Source of the DNA: Chara braunii
Lineage: Eukaryota; Streptophyta; Charophyceae; Charales; Characeae
NCBI GenBank assembly: GCA_003427395.1
Contig: BFEA01000144.1
Span: 2,326,847-2,355,495 of the forward strand
Length of the DNA: 28,649 nucleotides
Direction: 5' to 3'
The position numbers were made by a program, and so were the translations under genes. A model generated the notes under the pieces. The model saw only the letters and a program-made list of their open reading frames with translations, was not told where the DNA came from and did not search any database. How positions within the stretch are numbered: position 1 is the stretch's first letter; each line of letters opens with the position of its first letter. Below, piece after piece: positions 17,757 through 27,055 of the stretch.

Positions 17757-18384
17757 CTGGCCCAGTCCAACCTGAAGTAGAGTCTGGAGCTGTCTGAAGC
17801 GGTCTAATCTCCTCTCCCACTGAGAAGCTCAAGCCTTTACCAACTTTCCTTTTCCAGAGCAGCTCCAAAAAGGAGTCGGCCATCAATAACGAGTGGTTGT
17901 CCGTTTGGGCCACCCATTCTGCCACAGTCCCGACAGTCAGGCCTGACAACAGTTGGATGCCGCGCAAGGTGTCAGATTGGGGGGAAACCAGATGGGTCAA
18001 TTTCACCCAATATATTTTCAAATCGTCCCATTTAGCCTTATTATCAATAATATATGAAAGGTCAAGGAAGGCAAACAGGAGCCTGGCTTTTCCCCCATCC
18101 GAGGTGTCTACCAGGTGGCGCACTAGCTTCGAAACTGGAAGGAGATTAACCTCGCCAAGACCCTACAATAATTGAATTTTAATCAAATTGCAGATCATGG
18201 TCGGGGACGGGGAACTCCTTAATAAGATTGATGGGAGGACAAGGGATTCGCCTTTCCCCATAAATGTTAAGAACCTTGGGCCATGCGCCTCGTGAGAGCA
18301 TATCTGATTCAGTGGGACAAGGTAGTCAGGAATTTGACCTTTTCTCATGTTTTCCCTGTTCAATGTGCGGATAGGGGCTGCCAT
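17698..18384 (-). pseudogene. unrecognised LINE coding segment between ORF1 and the endonuclease
   Basis: Two minus-strand open blocks (18,384-18,163 and 18,123-17,698) lie just before the endonuclease, the second overlapping it in another frame by 59 bp. The residues read like ordinary protein (for example DLSYIIDNKAKWDDLKIYWV and WVAQTDNHSLLMADSFLELL), not like antisense noise, and the neighbourhood is continuous LINE. It could be the end of ORF1, an N-terminal extension of ORF2 or a separate frame. I recognise no domain. Confidence 0.45.
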
Positions 18385-19342
18385 AGTCAGTGAGCGTCAG
18401 GCTGGACGATTGATCTGGGCTCTTCTTCTTTTCAGGGGGGAAGACCTAACCACATCCTCCCTGGCGCCCCCTATCTCTTCTTCTACTAGCCTGACTTGAG
18501 ACCTCAGGCCTTCTATTCTGGGTCGTTTGGTCGATGAGGTAGAAGTCAAATGCCTCTCGTCACAAGGGTGTTCTCCCCGAGACTTCGGTGTTACCGCAGG
18601 TGAGGAGAAGGTGAGGCCGAAACGGAGTACCCTTCCCTTTTTACCTTCATACTTTTCTTAAGGTTTTTCTGTAAGTTCAACTTTATCGTCGGAGGTTGTG
18701 AACATCCCTTCTGGCGAGGAGAAAAACGCATGATCCGTACCTATGTCTTCCTCCTCCGATTCCGATTCCGAAATAGGAGGTGAGATGTGGCTGACTTCTT
18801 CTTCTGACGTAATAAGGATTGTTATGGAATTCAGGACTCCAGTTCGAAATTTTGTCAGACTTCTGACTTCTGAGCTTCGTCAGAGAGTAGTTCGTTAAAT
18901 AACCCATTTGTGTAGTGTGAGCAATTACCCGTTTTCTCATCTAACAAATGGTTCAGCGTTGCTACAACCTCTCATGTCTCCCCTGACGCTGTTGGGTTTT
19001 TCCCTTGGACCACAGGGTCAGGTGTGGGAAGGTTGTTCTCTGATTTCGACGACAAGTGCTCGGGCCACAAAGCTAGAAGTCTCTGTTCTAATCTGGTTAG
19101 AAGACGACGATTTTGGCAGATCCTTGGAGGAAGGGGGTGGAGGGGAAGGTTGGTTACCCCCTCGCTCCTCCTTGTTCTGACAATCCATCTTTCCTCCTAG
19201 CTCGCTATTCATGCCTGGCCTTTCCGTCCTCCCTGGTTGGCTGCAGGGGGGGATCCAAGCCCCCCCCTTCCTTTAAGGGAGGGGGAGGTTGGTCCTTCGA
19301 AGCATCCAACTTGGCCTGCTTTTGCCTTTCGTTTCGTCTCCA
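18385..19342 (-). other. LINE inter-ORF region, no clear frame
   Basis: Short frames only, including a proline/serine-rich stretch. It is probably the decayed ORF1 C-terminal linker. Confidence 0.4.
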
Positions 19343-20620
19343 TTAATTAGCATCAACAACTTTTGTTTCAACGTTCTTTTTTGGTGTCGGCTTCTTTTTC
19401 TTTTTCCCTTTCCGAACGAGAATTTGTCGTGCATCTGTTACAAGGGATGCTTTAGGTTGGGAGGGACTCAAGCTTTGGTTGGATTGAACCTTCGGGACTG
19501 AGTCTCCCCCTTCCTTTGTCGTGACTACCCCAACTTCTTCCATCATCACATCCTTTTGGTTGAGCTCTGAGTTGTTATCAAGACGTAACACTTCTTTACT
19601 CACTTCTGACCCTTTGCCTTTCTCCTCCTTTGCATGAGGTTGGGAAGGGCTCCCAGGAGCAGGTGGGTCAGGGGGGGGGGGGGGGTTCCCTTCTGCGGAC
19701 TTCCCTGTATCTCCGGTGACCTTCTCCTTCGAAGAGTTATCTTTGGTCTGTTCTTTGTCGTTCTTCCACGTCTCATCTTGGAGGTTAGACTGTGTGGCAG
19801 GGCAATCTTTATCACCTTCCTTGTGGAAGTATTGCTTGCAAACTGGACACCAAGGTGTCTGTGCGTGGACAACTTCGATTTCGACATAACCCCCTTTCTT
19901 CATATCGATGATCAGGTAAGGTTTATACCGGATTCTGGCCTCTGGCTCCAGATCAAAATAGATGTTCCTAAGTTCGGGCGAATTCAGATATGAGTACGTT
20001 TCATGCTTCTTCAATATCGTACCAAATGCATCCTTGACCGCTGCTGCCACATATGGCAGGGCGTCCACTGGGACGTACATGCAACGTATCCAAAAAAAAT
20101 TGTATCAGTGCGCCTCCCTCCACTCAAACAACTCGTTCTCTGACATCCAGGGGCGAAAGGAGATTTGATATGTTTTATCGTCCAACGTGACCTTATCCTC
20201 TTTCTTCCTTAACAACCATTGAGCTATCCTCTTGTCTGAAGCCACATAGGTTGATAAGTAAAATCCTTTATTATGAAAAACTCCCCTTCTTGATGGCGCA
20301 TCCGTAACCCCGCTCTTTGCCCAAACATTTTCGTATATTTGGGTCAACCAAACTTTGACCTTCACTGGCTGAGATTTGGAGTCGTCACCAAAAAGGACAG
20401 AGACAATGTTTTCCGATAACCATTCCTCTTGGACAACATATAGGTTCGGGTTGACTACTACACAAACGTAGTCTTCTCCAACCTCTACGCTTTCGGCTTT
20501 CAATTCCTCCAGAAGGGGACCTTCCGTATAGCACGATGCGAGGATCTCCTTGATCCGATCCTTCTCTCCATGAGACATGGGAGGAGACCCTGAGGGATCA
20601 GGGGGGGTGGGGGTCGCCAT
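19343..20620 (-). pseudogene. LINE ORF1 (gag-like RNA-binding protein) split by one TGA
   Basis: ATG at 20618-20620 opens a 171-codon block ending in TGA at 20105-20107. The same frame continues without a further stop to 19,343, giving about 425 codons in all. The N-terminal part (VKVWLTQIYENVWAKSG, GFYLSTYVASDKRIAQWLL) and the part after the stop (FFWIRCMYVPVDALP) resemble the plant LINE ORF1 core of DUF4283 type. A zinc knuckle follows at 19802-19849 with CPVCKQYFHKEGDKDC, i.e. C-x2-C-x4-H-x6-C, two residues longer than the canonical last gap. The tail is Lys/Pro-rich with KGKKKKKPTPKK, a likely basic RNA-binding or nuclear signal. The stop is the only disabling change seen in this frame. 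ORF1 normally coats LINE RNA. Confidence 0.75.
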
Positions 20621-20650
20621 GGGAGGAGAGGTCAGGTTAGCCAGAGATAA

Positions 20651-21717
20651 TTAACACAGATGATTACAATCTATCACGAACCAATACTAATAAAAAAGGA
20701 GGATTACGAATCACACCTAAATACTTGTAGTTCCTATGGCCTCAATAAATGGGGATAAGAGGAAAAGAAAAACAAACCCCGGAGTGAGGGAGAGGGACAT
20801 TACCCACGCCTCGCAAAGTGAAGAGAAGCACCGCTTCCTTTAGTAGTTCAACACGACCTCGAAGGCTGCGTGCTTCCGGCGTGCTCCCGGGGTGCTCACA
20901 GTGTATCGACCCGCCTGCGAAGTCAACGTTCTCCAAGTCTCCCTCTCCATCCTCCTGAACGTCCTTCTCCCCCGCTTACCACCAAAGCTAGATCAACTCT
21001 CCCTTAAGGTTGCCATAGTTGAGCTCAAAATAGTATTGGCAGGAATGCTGGTCACACTCGCTTCCACCGTAGTTCCTCAACCTAATGGGGAAGGAGCTAT
21101 GGCGAACGTGGACGAAAACCAGCCGGAGGATCTGGGGCTGTTGGCCGGGACAACGCTAGTCGTAACCCTAATCCACGATTAACGCTAGGTGCCGTCGAAG
21201 AGGCGCTTAGCGTCGTGGAATTAGCGTACGGATTAGCACTACCCGGTAACCGGTTCTCCGCCCAGGCAATCTCTTATTTTTTATTTTCGAGCCCAAGGAT
21301 TTGTCCTCCACCCCTCGGATAGTCGGTCGTTTGAAAAAGGGAAAGAAAAATGGTGTACATGAGAATGGCTTCCGCACGAGAGTAACGTTTGGCCTTCGGC
21401 TGCCGAGTGTTGATCTTCGTCATCGAGCAACAACAGCCTGAGGCAGAACGGTACCGGTAGACTGGTAGACAGGAGAGTGAAGACGAAGACCGTAGGCTAC
21501 CGGTAGCTGCAGTGTGGACTGAAAGCGAAGACGGGAGAGATTTGAGGGGACGCATGAGGGCCAAACTTGTGGACCAAGCCTAAAGTCAGAACGGGTGTGG
21601 TTGACTGAGAAGCAAGAGGACAAGGCCGAAGGGCAATTGAGAGATGCAGGCAAGGGTGCAAGGGAGATGTGTGTCTATGGGATAGGACTCCACAACAGAA
21701 AAGAAAACAATTATAGA
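20651..21717. other. no gene seen; partly LINE 5' leader
   Basis: The first 100-300 bp may be the minus-strand LINE's 5' untranslated region. A 96-codon plus-strand frame at 20,892-21,182 has no recognisable feature. A small inverted repeat (CCACGATTAACGCT against AGCGTCGTGG) lies at about 21,173-21,222. Confidence 0.4.
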
Positions 21718-21800
21718 TCAATTGGAACTATATAGAGAAGATTAGCATGACCCCTGCGCAAGGATGACACGCATAAAAAAAGAAGTGCAAAATACCCCCA
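21718..21800 (+). pseudogene. 5'-truncated U6 snRNA copy
   Basis: AATTGGAACTATATAGAGAA, then GATTAGCATGACCCCTGCGC and AAGGATGACACGCA, match the U6 snRNA core from about nucleotide 25 onward with about four substitutions over some 58 nt. The AGC triad is kept, but the invariant ACAGAGA box reads ATAGAGA and CATGGCC reads CATGACC. The 5' stem-loop is missing and no T-run terminator follows; the 3' domain grades into an A-rich stretch. No plant U6 promoter element was seen upstream. It is therefore a pseudogene, probably from LINE-mediated copying of U6 RNA. Confidence 0.85.
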
Positions 21801-22217
21801 TAAGTTGAGATACATGTCAAAATGCCCCTTAAAAAAAAAGATGTTGGTAGAGTGGAATGCCCTTTTCGGGCGGCTTTGCGACCTTTGAGTCACATCCGAC
21901 TAGAGCTAAATCGTTGATGTACCAACCAGAAAAAAAAAAGTGCCAGTTCGTTTTTTTTGGTGCAGAAAGAAATACTTTTAGGTCATAAGATGTCTTTTAC
22001 TTTAGAATCGATAATGGATTGCTCTCATGCTGAGCCATGGATGAGACGTGAAGGGGTAAGCCTCTTTCATAGAGGGTTGATAAGCAATAACTTTATGTTA
22101 TCGGCCCAATGGTACCAACATGCCTTTTCTGGTTGGATCGATCAACTTTGCAATCCTTGAAAATGTTGGTCACTCCTTATCTATGTAGGGAGCAAGACAA
22201 TGACGAGACTTGTTTAT
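21801..22217. other. no gene seen
   Basis: Two related short words (CAAAATACCCCC and CAAAATGCCCC) recur at 21,788 and 21,818. Nothing else can be supported. Confidence 0.4.
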
Positions 22218-22304
22218 ACAAAGTGTCTTGGGAGATTGTTACACAACCCAAGCGGTTTGGTGAAATGGTAGTTCTTAACCGAGAACACCAAATCGACACT
22301 TTGT
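22218..22304. repeat. three-stem foldable segment
   Basis: ACAAAGTGTC (22218-22227) pairs perfectly with GACACTTTGT (22295-22304). Inside, TTGGG/CCCAA (22228-22232 with 22247-22251) and GGTTTGGTG/CACCAAATC (22254-22262 with 22286-22294, one G.U) form two further stems. The result is a closed junction of about 87 nt. No Pol III boxes and no match to a known RNA were recognised. Confidence 0.5.
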
Positions 22305-23379
22305 TATCAAGATAAGTGTTTTCGGCAATGTTTAAAGGTCCTATAGTCTCCTTACAAACAACTCATTAAGTTTTCAGTTTACTCTAGACTAATAAAGAAT
22401 AGCGAGAACTTTGTTGTGTTTGGATAGTCGCTTTTAATAGTGTGGGTGACTTGCCTTTCATACAAAGCCCTTTGATATAATAGATGTTATATTTAGTCCT
22501 TAGGACAAATATGGGCACATGGTATACAATACTATACACATACAAATGGCATATTACCTAGGGTCTCTCCGATTAAGCAATAACCTGTCATAGTCAGGCA
22601 TCGTTTTGCCTCTTTTGAGTAAAGTAAATAGAAGCCTTGTTCCAACAAGTGGCGATCTGGGGTAGAAAAATGGTCATTTGTTTTGTTTAGAGAAGTTGTT
22701 ACATAGGTGCATGATGTGTTCGTACGAGTTCGAAAAGTAAAGGAAAGTGACCTTGCATAGCGATCCTACAACAAAAAAATAAGAAAATTTTTTTTATAAA
22801 AAATGTTTGAAAGCATCTGACTTTTGCACCTACATTTTGATAATGATGGCAATACTTTATTTTGTAGTAACCATTCATTAAATATAAAACAAAAATGAAA
22901 CGGATGGCAGACACTAATCTAAACAATAGTTTTTTTCACAAAAAAAAAAATAAAAAAAATTGTCACAAAGTGCATATCCATATCAAGTATACCAACAGAA
23001 GTACTTTGTGATCAAAAGTCAAGCATGTTGTAAAGAAAATAAAGTTTGTGTCATGTGCACATGTAGAGCAATTGTGTGGTCAGAGAATTGGTTTATCTAT
23101 AACTAAGTGCGCCAATTGGATTGCCACAACCACAAAGTTTGTACCAATTGGACAAATCATATTTTTTTATTGTCTAAAAGCGAAGAGCAAGACGCACAAC
23201 AACCAAAGCTCACATAATCCGCAGAGAATAATACATCGTTCAAAATTATCGCTATATGGCAAAATCGCTCCAAAGGCAAAAACAAACATACTCCCACAAA
23301 CCCAATGACTTACCATTCTATAAAATATGAATATAGCTCAATAAAGTAACATGGTGATCTTGGTTAACTTATAATAATG
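22305..23379. other. AT-richer non-coding stretch
   Basis: No gene. It contains an interrupted A-run (A11-T-A8) at about 22,939-22,959, superficially like the SINE tail, and a nearby 9-bp inverted repeat TCACAAAGT/ACTTTGTGA. Confidence 0.4.
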
Positions 23380-23929
23380 AAGACAAACAGCTTGTGAGGG
23401 AGGTAGAGCGGTACATTCTGTCGCAGACCGGATTTGATGAGCAGCGCAAGGAGTACTGAGACGCTGTGTTGCAGCTGCGGGACTTTCATATGCGTACATC
23501 GACTTGCTCATGGGGAGGGGAGCAGGCACGCATCGCTGCGACAATGTGTGTTGGGGAGCAGGAGACCATTGAATGCGGTCTTTGGTGATCACAGTATGGC
23601 GAGTGTGCTCTAGTGCTTCAACATATTGCTCTTCGTGTCATGTACATGTGGATGTGCTATCTCCCATGGAGCGGAACTGGGTCATCCACGAGAGTACTCA
23701 AACGAAGAAGCGTAACAAGTTATTGTTCCTGAAGGTCATGAAGTTGGTCGAGATCACCGCCAACACGCGACTTTTGACTCTTCATAGCGCCGGTGGCGGT
23801 TTGGTTCCTCCGTGGACTCAGGACGAGTACATATTGGATGTCGAGAGTGGCCTGGAGGCAGATGCTGTCTGCAAGGGGGTGGACCACAGCATACCCGAGC
23901 AAGACCGAGCTGTGCAGGCGCATTTATAG
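23380..23929 (+). pseudogene. hAT-superfamily transposase C-terminal relic
   Basis: One frame reads DKQLVREVERYILSQTGFDE, LQLRDFHMRT, SWGGEQARIA and ECGLW up to about 23,665. After a frameshift the frame at about 23,650-23,929 gives VLSPMERNWVIHESTQTKKR, NKLLFLKVMKLVEI and TRLL, ending at a stop at 23,927-23,929. The ERNW-x(n)-TKKRNKL-x(n)-KL signature is that of the hAT C-terminal dimerisation region (DUF659/hAT_C type). Two TGA stops interrupt the first block, both where tryptophan would be plausible. Catalytic N-terminal parts are missing and no terminal inverted repeats were found. Confidence 0.75.
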
Positions 23930-24008
23930 CGGCGGGATGCTTGTGGGTCACGACCACCGCCTCCCGTTGAGGATGTATTCGGGGTTCGGGCCGCCACTTT
24001 GAGGCCGT

Positions 24009-24234
24009 TGTAGGGCCAAACCCTGGTAGACTTTCGAGCTTTAGTCGACCCCACTGCGGGTCCCAGTTGGCTCGGCCCGCCCTCGCTTATGCCTAGGGCG
24101 CGGGTTGTTCGTCTCGAGGTCACCCCCACCTAGTGCTTTAAGATGGATGGGGGTGGGTCATCATGCGAGAGAGCTTTGACATTAGGGATGTAGCTCAGCC
24201 CTCACGCCGGGTGGTAGTCTCGCTGGTCGTTCCA
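24009..24234 (-). repeat. 3' LTR (226 bp)
   Basis: Same length as the other terminal repeat, with about 16 substitutions and no indels (roughly 93% identity counted by eye). On the plus strand its last 50 bp include TAGGGATGTAGCTCAG, similar to the 5' half of tRNA-Ala. Confidence 0.7.
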
Positions 24235-24254
24235 CCAGGCCACCCGTCCTTCCT
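24235..24254 (-). promoter_or_regulatory. candidate polypurine tract
   Basis: AGGAAGGACGGGTGGCCTGG directly precedes the 3' LTR on the minus strand. It is purine-rich but interrupted by pyrimidines, so only a moderate match. Confidence 0.35.
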
Positions 24255-24285
24255 AAGTTAAGTTACCCTACTCCTCTTAGAAGTC

Positions 24286-25089
24286 TCAGTCCTCTATCTC
24301 TTCATCTTCGTCTTCATCACTAAAGTCCTCCTCCTCGCCGTATATCAACTCCCTTACCCCATTCACAAACGTCTCCCCTATTGCCACATTCTTGTAGACT
24401 ATCCCCCAATGCACAGCGCTAGGGACGAAGATATTGTNTATGCTAAGGCAGTTTAGTACCTCGGCCAGCTCCTCCGCCCAGTTTCCCTCGAACGGCCCCA
24501 TCTCTACAGATAACCGAAAAAAATCTTGCCTAGCGCATTGGTATAGCCTGAGGTTCGTCATGGACTGGCATATCCGCACTAGCCTGCTTCGAGTTTCGAA
24601 AACCGCATCCACTAGGAAGGGAGGCAACACACATCGCATGGTTCTTACGGGTCGCCTCATGCTACCTCTATCCCTAAGTTTCACCCGCACATCTACCCTT
24701 TCCATTTCCATTTCCCTTCGCTGACATGCAGCCCACACAACCTCTGCTTCAGCCTTCCTAAACAACTCGTCCGGCGTATTTCCGAGTGCCAATCCCATGA
24801 CCATGACATTCTCCTCATCCTGCGACAAGTAGACCCACCCCCGAGGTTCCACTGTTCCCCGGAACTCCAAATCCATAAAACTTGGCGACAATCTTGTCAA
24901 GCTAACATTAGCCCATACCGTCTCTATCCATAGGAACGCGTCCTTCCCTTTCAGCATCACAGTTTGATATGCTGGTTCAAGGTCCGTCCAAGCCCCATCT
25001 TCCGGGAGGATGACCGACACCCCATCCTTTACGTCTACTGNCATCTCTGGACCGCTGGTATAAGTCGGGGGAGACAACCATCGCGCCAT
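24286..25089 (-). CDS. orphan 267-residue protein with acidic tail, inside the LTR element
   Basis: An intact frame from an ATG in strong context (AAG before, G after) to a stop about 50 bp before the 3' LTR. I do not recognise the family. It reads as a compact mixed alpha/beta protein: an early part with GVSVILPEDGAWTDLEPAYQ, a middle with WVYLSQDEENVMVMGLALG and basic RREMEMERVDVRVKLRDRGS, then FFRLSVEMGPFEGNWAEELA, and a strongly acidic C-terminus of about 20 residues (EEEDFSDEDEDEEIED). There is no signal peptide, membrane segment, Cys/His zinc cluster or DDE/RT motif. Two N bases give ambiguous residues. Its sense orientation relative to the LTR, PBS and purine tract suggests it is the element's own product (structural or Gag-like, or a captured host gene). 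Function unknown. Confidence 0.6.
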   Translation of the reverse strand: MARWLSPPTYTSGPEMXVDVKDGVSVILPEDGAWTDLEPAYQTVMLKGKDAFLWIETVWANVSLTRLSPSFMDLEFRGTVEPRGWVYLSQDEENVMVMGLALGNTPDELFRKAEAEVVWAACQRREMEMERVDVRVKLRDRGSMRRPVRTMRCVLPPFLVDAVFETRSRLVRICQSMTNLRLYQCARQDFFRLSVEMGPFEGNWAEELAEVLNCLSIXNIFVPSAVHWGIVYKNVAIGETFVNGVRELIYGEEEDFSDEDEDEEIED

Positions 25090-26809
25090 CTTGTTTCCAG
25101 CACCCGGCCCCTGTTTTCATGAAAGAGTACCAACCGGTTCTTCTGGTCAGGTCAACCCCTTTTCCTTAATGAGGATTATTTCAGACCCCCCATTAAGGTC
25201 TCCCTATTTTACCTCCCCATTCCTAAGTACCTCCTTCCCATAATTCCCTCGGTCGATCATCCATTTTCCCACATTCTTTCTCTTGGTTCCATTCCAATTG
25301 ACCCCTATCCTCCTTTCTTCCGATCATCTCTCACTCGTGTGGACTTAGANGGGGGGGGGGGATAGACTTAGAAATATGTCCCGTCCAACAGTCCAAGCTC
25401 AATCAATTTTTACAGAGGGGGAACACATAAAAAAATCAAGCAGCCTCACATACGGGCCGGTCATCTCCTCACCGGCCATCCCAATATGGTCTCTCCGCTG
25501 GTACTATCGGTAGGGTTTTATCCCATACCTCAAGCGCAGCGCAACCGTCGCGAGCGCGGTACCCANGTCCCGGCAAGGCATTNGCCCTTTCCTCCTTACC
25601 CAGAATACCCCATCCCGTCTTGCCGCTTTGCACATCCATACCGACACCGAGAGTTACCTCGAGTGCCTAAATACAGGGACAAAGTCAGTCTTCCGGGCAT
25701 TCACTTCCATCGGTCCGACAAGAATCAGCCTTTCCCAAAACCATGCTANGAGAAGCTACTGATCGCCTCCCAGGCTCCGTCTTTGCCCCCATGCAGTGGT
25801 GCTCCCTCCGCCAGTCCACAGGCTAGGTCCCGCGAGAGGAACGTTTCACATCTCGCCCGGCAGATTAATCGAACCGAAGCCCGTCACCGCGCGGACGAGA
25901 ATGCTAATAAGCACTCGACGTGACAAACTCCCATTAGACAGCTCGGTGGCCTGACCCCCGCATACGGACAAACAGCAGCCTGCAAAGAGAATGATGTTTG
26001 NCAACCCGCACTGGCCGGGCAGACCAATCCTTTCCTTCCGAAAGGCAGGACGCTCAAATCCCATCATGCAAACACAAGTCCTAAGCGGGACACATATAGT
26101 ACAAGTGCCTTTCCCCCGGTGCACCCAGCGTTTCCTACCCATAACTCACAGATTTTCTCTCAAGACAATGAGTGCTNCTTCCCTTACTTTCATACGTAGT
26201 GGTTGGTTCCTTTTCGTGAGAATCTTCGAGGGTGAGCTAGTTTTTCTTGGAGTCTAGTAACTCCCTTCATTCCCTTTTTTCTTTGCTTGTCTGTCCTTTT
26301 ATAGGGCGGGATTGTTCCTTCTTGATGACCCGTTGTGTTCATATTGGTTCCTTCAAGCATTTNAAAAAAAAAAAGTGCAAAGTGCATGAGCCCACTGGGC
26401 TCAAAGAAGGAGGTAGAAGGGCACCCGTCCGGTCGGATCACTCCGCCGCGGGATTTTCATTGGAGCCCGGCCTAAGCCAAGCACCAACCGCCTGCCAGGT
26501 AACCGGAGCCCTTTTTTCATACGAAGAGGAAGGGTCGACATGCGACTTGCCCAAGGCTTCCTCTGACTGGCGAACACCAGCACCGGACGAAGGAGGGGTA
26601 GAACCATTCCACAAGGAAATGGCTGGTCAAGTGCATAGCATGCATGTTATACCTCCAGGCCTGGCCATNCCATACGCCCAACCACTCTCAAATGTGATTT
26701 CTCACAAGGGAAAGAGCAAACTCAAGTCCATTTTCCTTATCTTGGGTTGTGTACACGTCAATGCGTCGGGCGCCCCCATCGGATTCGCAAGGGTCAATTT
26801 AACCCTTGT
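25090..26809 (-). other. LTR-element leader, no recognised gene
   Basis: Minus-strand frames are short. Two plus-strand frames (25,486-25,923 and 26,247-26,834) are antisense to the element, contain N bases and show no domain. A GGCCGGT/ACCGGCC hairpin lies at about 25,456-25,477, and a G11 run at 25,351-25,361. Confidence 0.4.
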
Positions 26810-26824
26810 CCGTCACCTCCACCA
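26810..26824 (-). promoter_or_regulatory. candidate primer-binding site, tRNA-Ala type
   Basis: Five bases inside the 5' LTR, TGGTGGAGGTGACGG resembles the complement of the plant tRNA-Ala 3' end (TGGTGGAGATGCGGG), with one substitution and one inserted base. The position and TGG start are as expected for a PBS. Confidence 0.5.
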
Positions 26825-26829
26825 TTTTT

Positions 26830-27055
26830 TGTAGGGCCAAACCCCGGTAGACTTTCGAGCCTTAATCGACCCCACTGCGGGTCCCAGTTGGCTCGGCCCA
26901 CCCATGCTCATGCTCAGGGCGCAGGCTGTTCGTCTCGAGGTCACCCCCACCTAGTGCTTTGAGATGGATGGGGGTGGGCCATCGTGAGAGAGAGCTTTGA
27001 CATTGGGGATGTAGCTCAGCCCTCACGCCGGGTGGTAGTCTCGCTGGTCGTTCCA
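26830..27055 (-). repeat. 5' LTR (226 bp)
   Basis: Begins TGGAACGACC and ends GGCCCTACA on the minus strand. The plus strand carries GGGGATGTAGCTCAG at 27005-27019 followed by TGGTAGTCTCGCT, resembling the first half of plant tRNA-Ala with a 13-bp interruption. No TATA box is visible. Confidence 0.7.

Larger units (their letters stand above)
13141..20650 (-). mobile_element. nearly full-length, inactivated L1-like LINE
   Basis: On the minus strand the order is 5' leader, ORF1 (20,620-19,343), a poorly defined stretch, AP-type endonuclease (about 17,756-16,922), reverse transcriptase (about 16,223-15,330), a connection region, a C-terminal zinc region (about 14,000-13,850) and a 3' untranslated region to 13,141. 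Order and length (about 7.5 kb) are those of plant L1-clade LINEs. Stops and frameshifts occur in every coding segment. The 5' limit upstream of ORF1 is not defined; homology could reach about 20,950. No target-site duplication was found. Confidence 0.85.
24009..27055 (-). mobile_element. non-autonomous LTR retrotransposon with one orphan ORF
   Basis: Two 226-bp direct repeats with TG...CA ends flank 2,595 bp. Reading on the minus strand, the order is LTR, tRNA-Ala-like primer-binding site, a roughly 1.7-kb leader with no long conserved frame, a 267-codon ORF, a purine-rich tract and LTR. No gag zinc knuckle, protease, integrase or reverse transcriptase was seen, so it would depend on another element. 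No matching 4-6 bp target-site duplication was found at the outer edges, which leaves open recombination between elements. Several N bases suggest a multi-copy consensus. Confidence 0.65.

Noticed and set aside
21155-21175. Telomere-like AACCCTAA
   Set aside because: A single occurrence, not tandem.
22939-22961. Possible plus-strand SINE tail (A11-T-A8)
   Set aside because: No A box, and only a weak B-box-like GAGTTCGA upstream, too far and too degraded to support a SINE.
24183-24240. Functional tRNA-Ala gene
   Set aside because: Only the 5' half matches, with an interruption; the anticodon stem, T-arm and 3' half are missing.
26247-26834. 195-codon plus-strand frame
   Set aside because: Antisense to the proposed LTR element, includes N bases and ends at the primer-site region; no domain.
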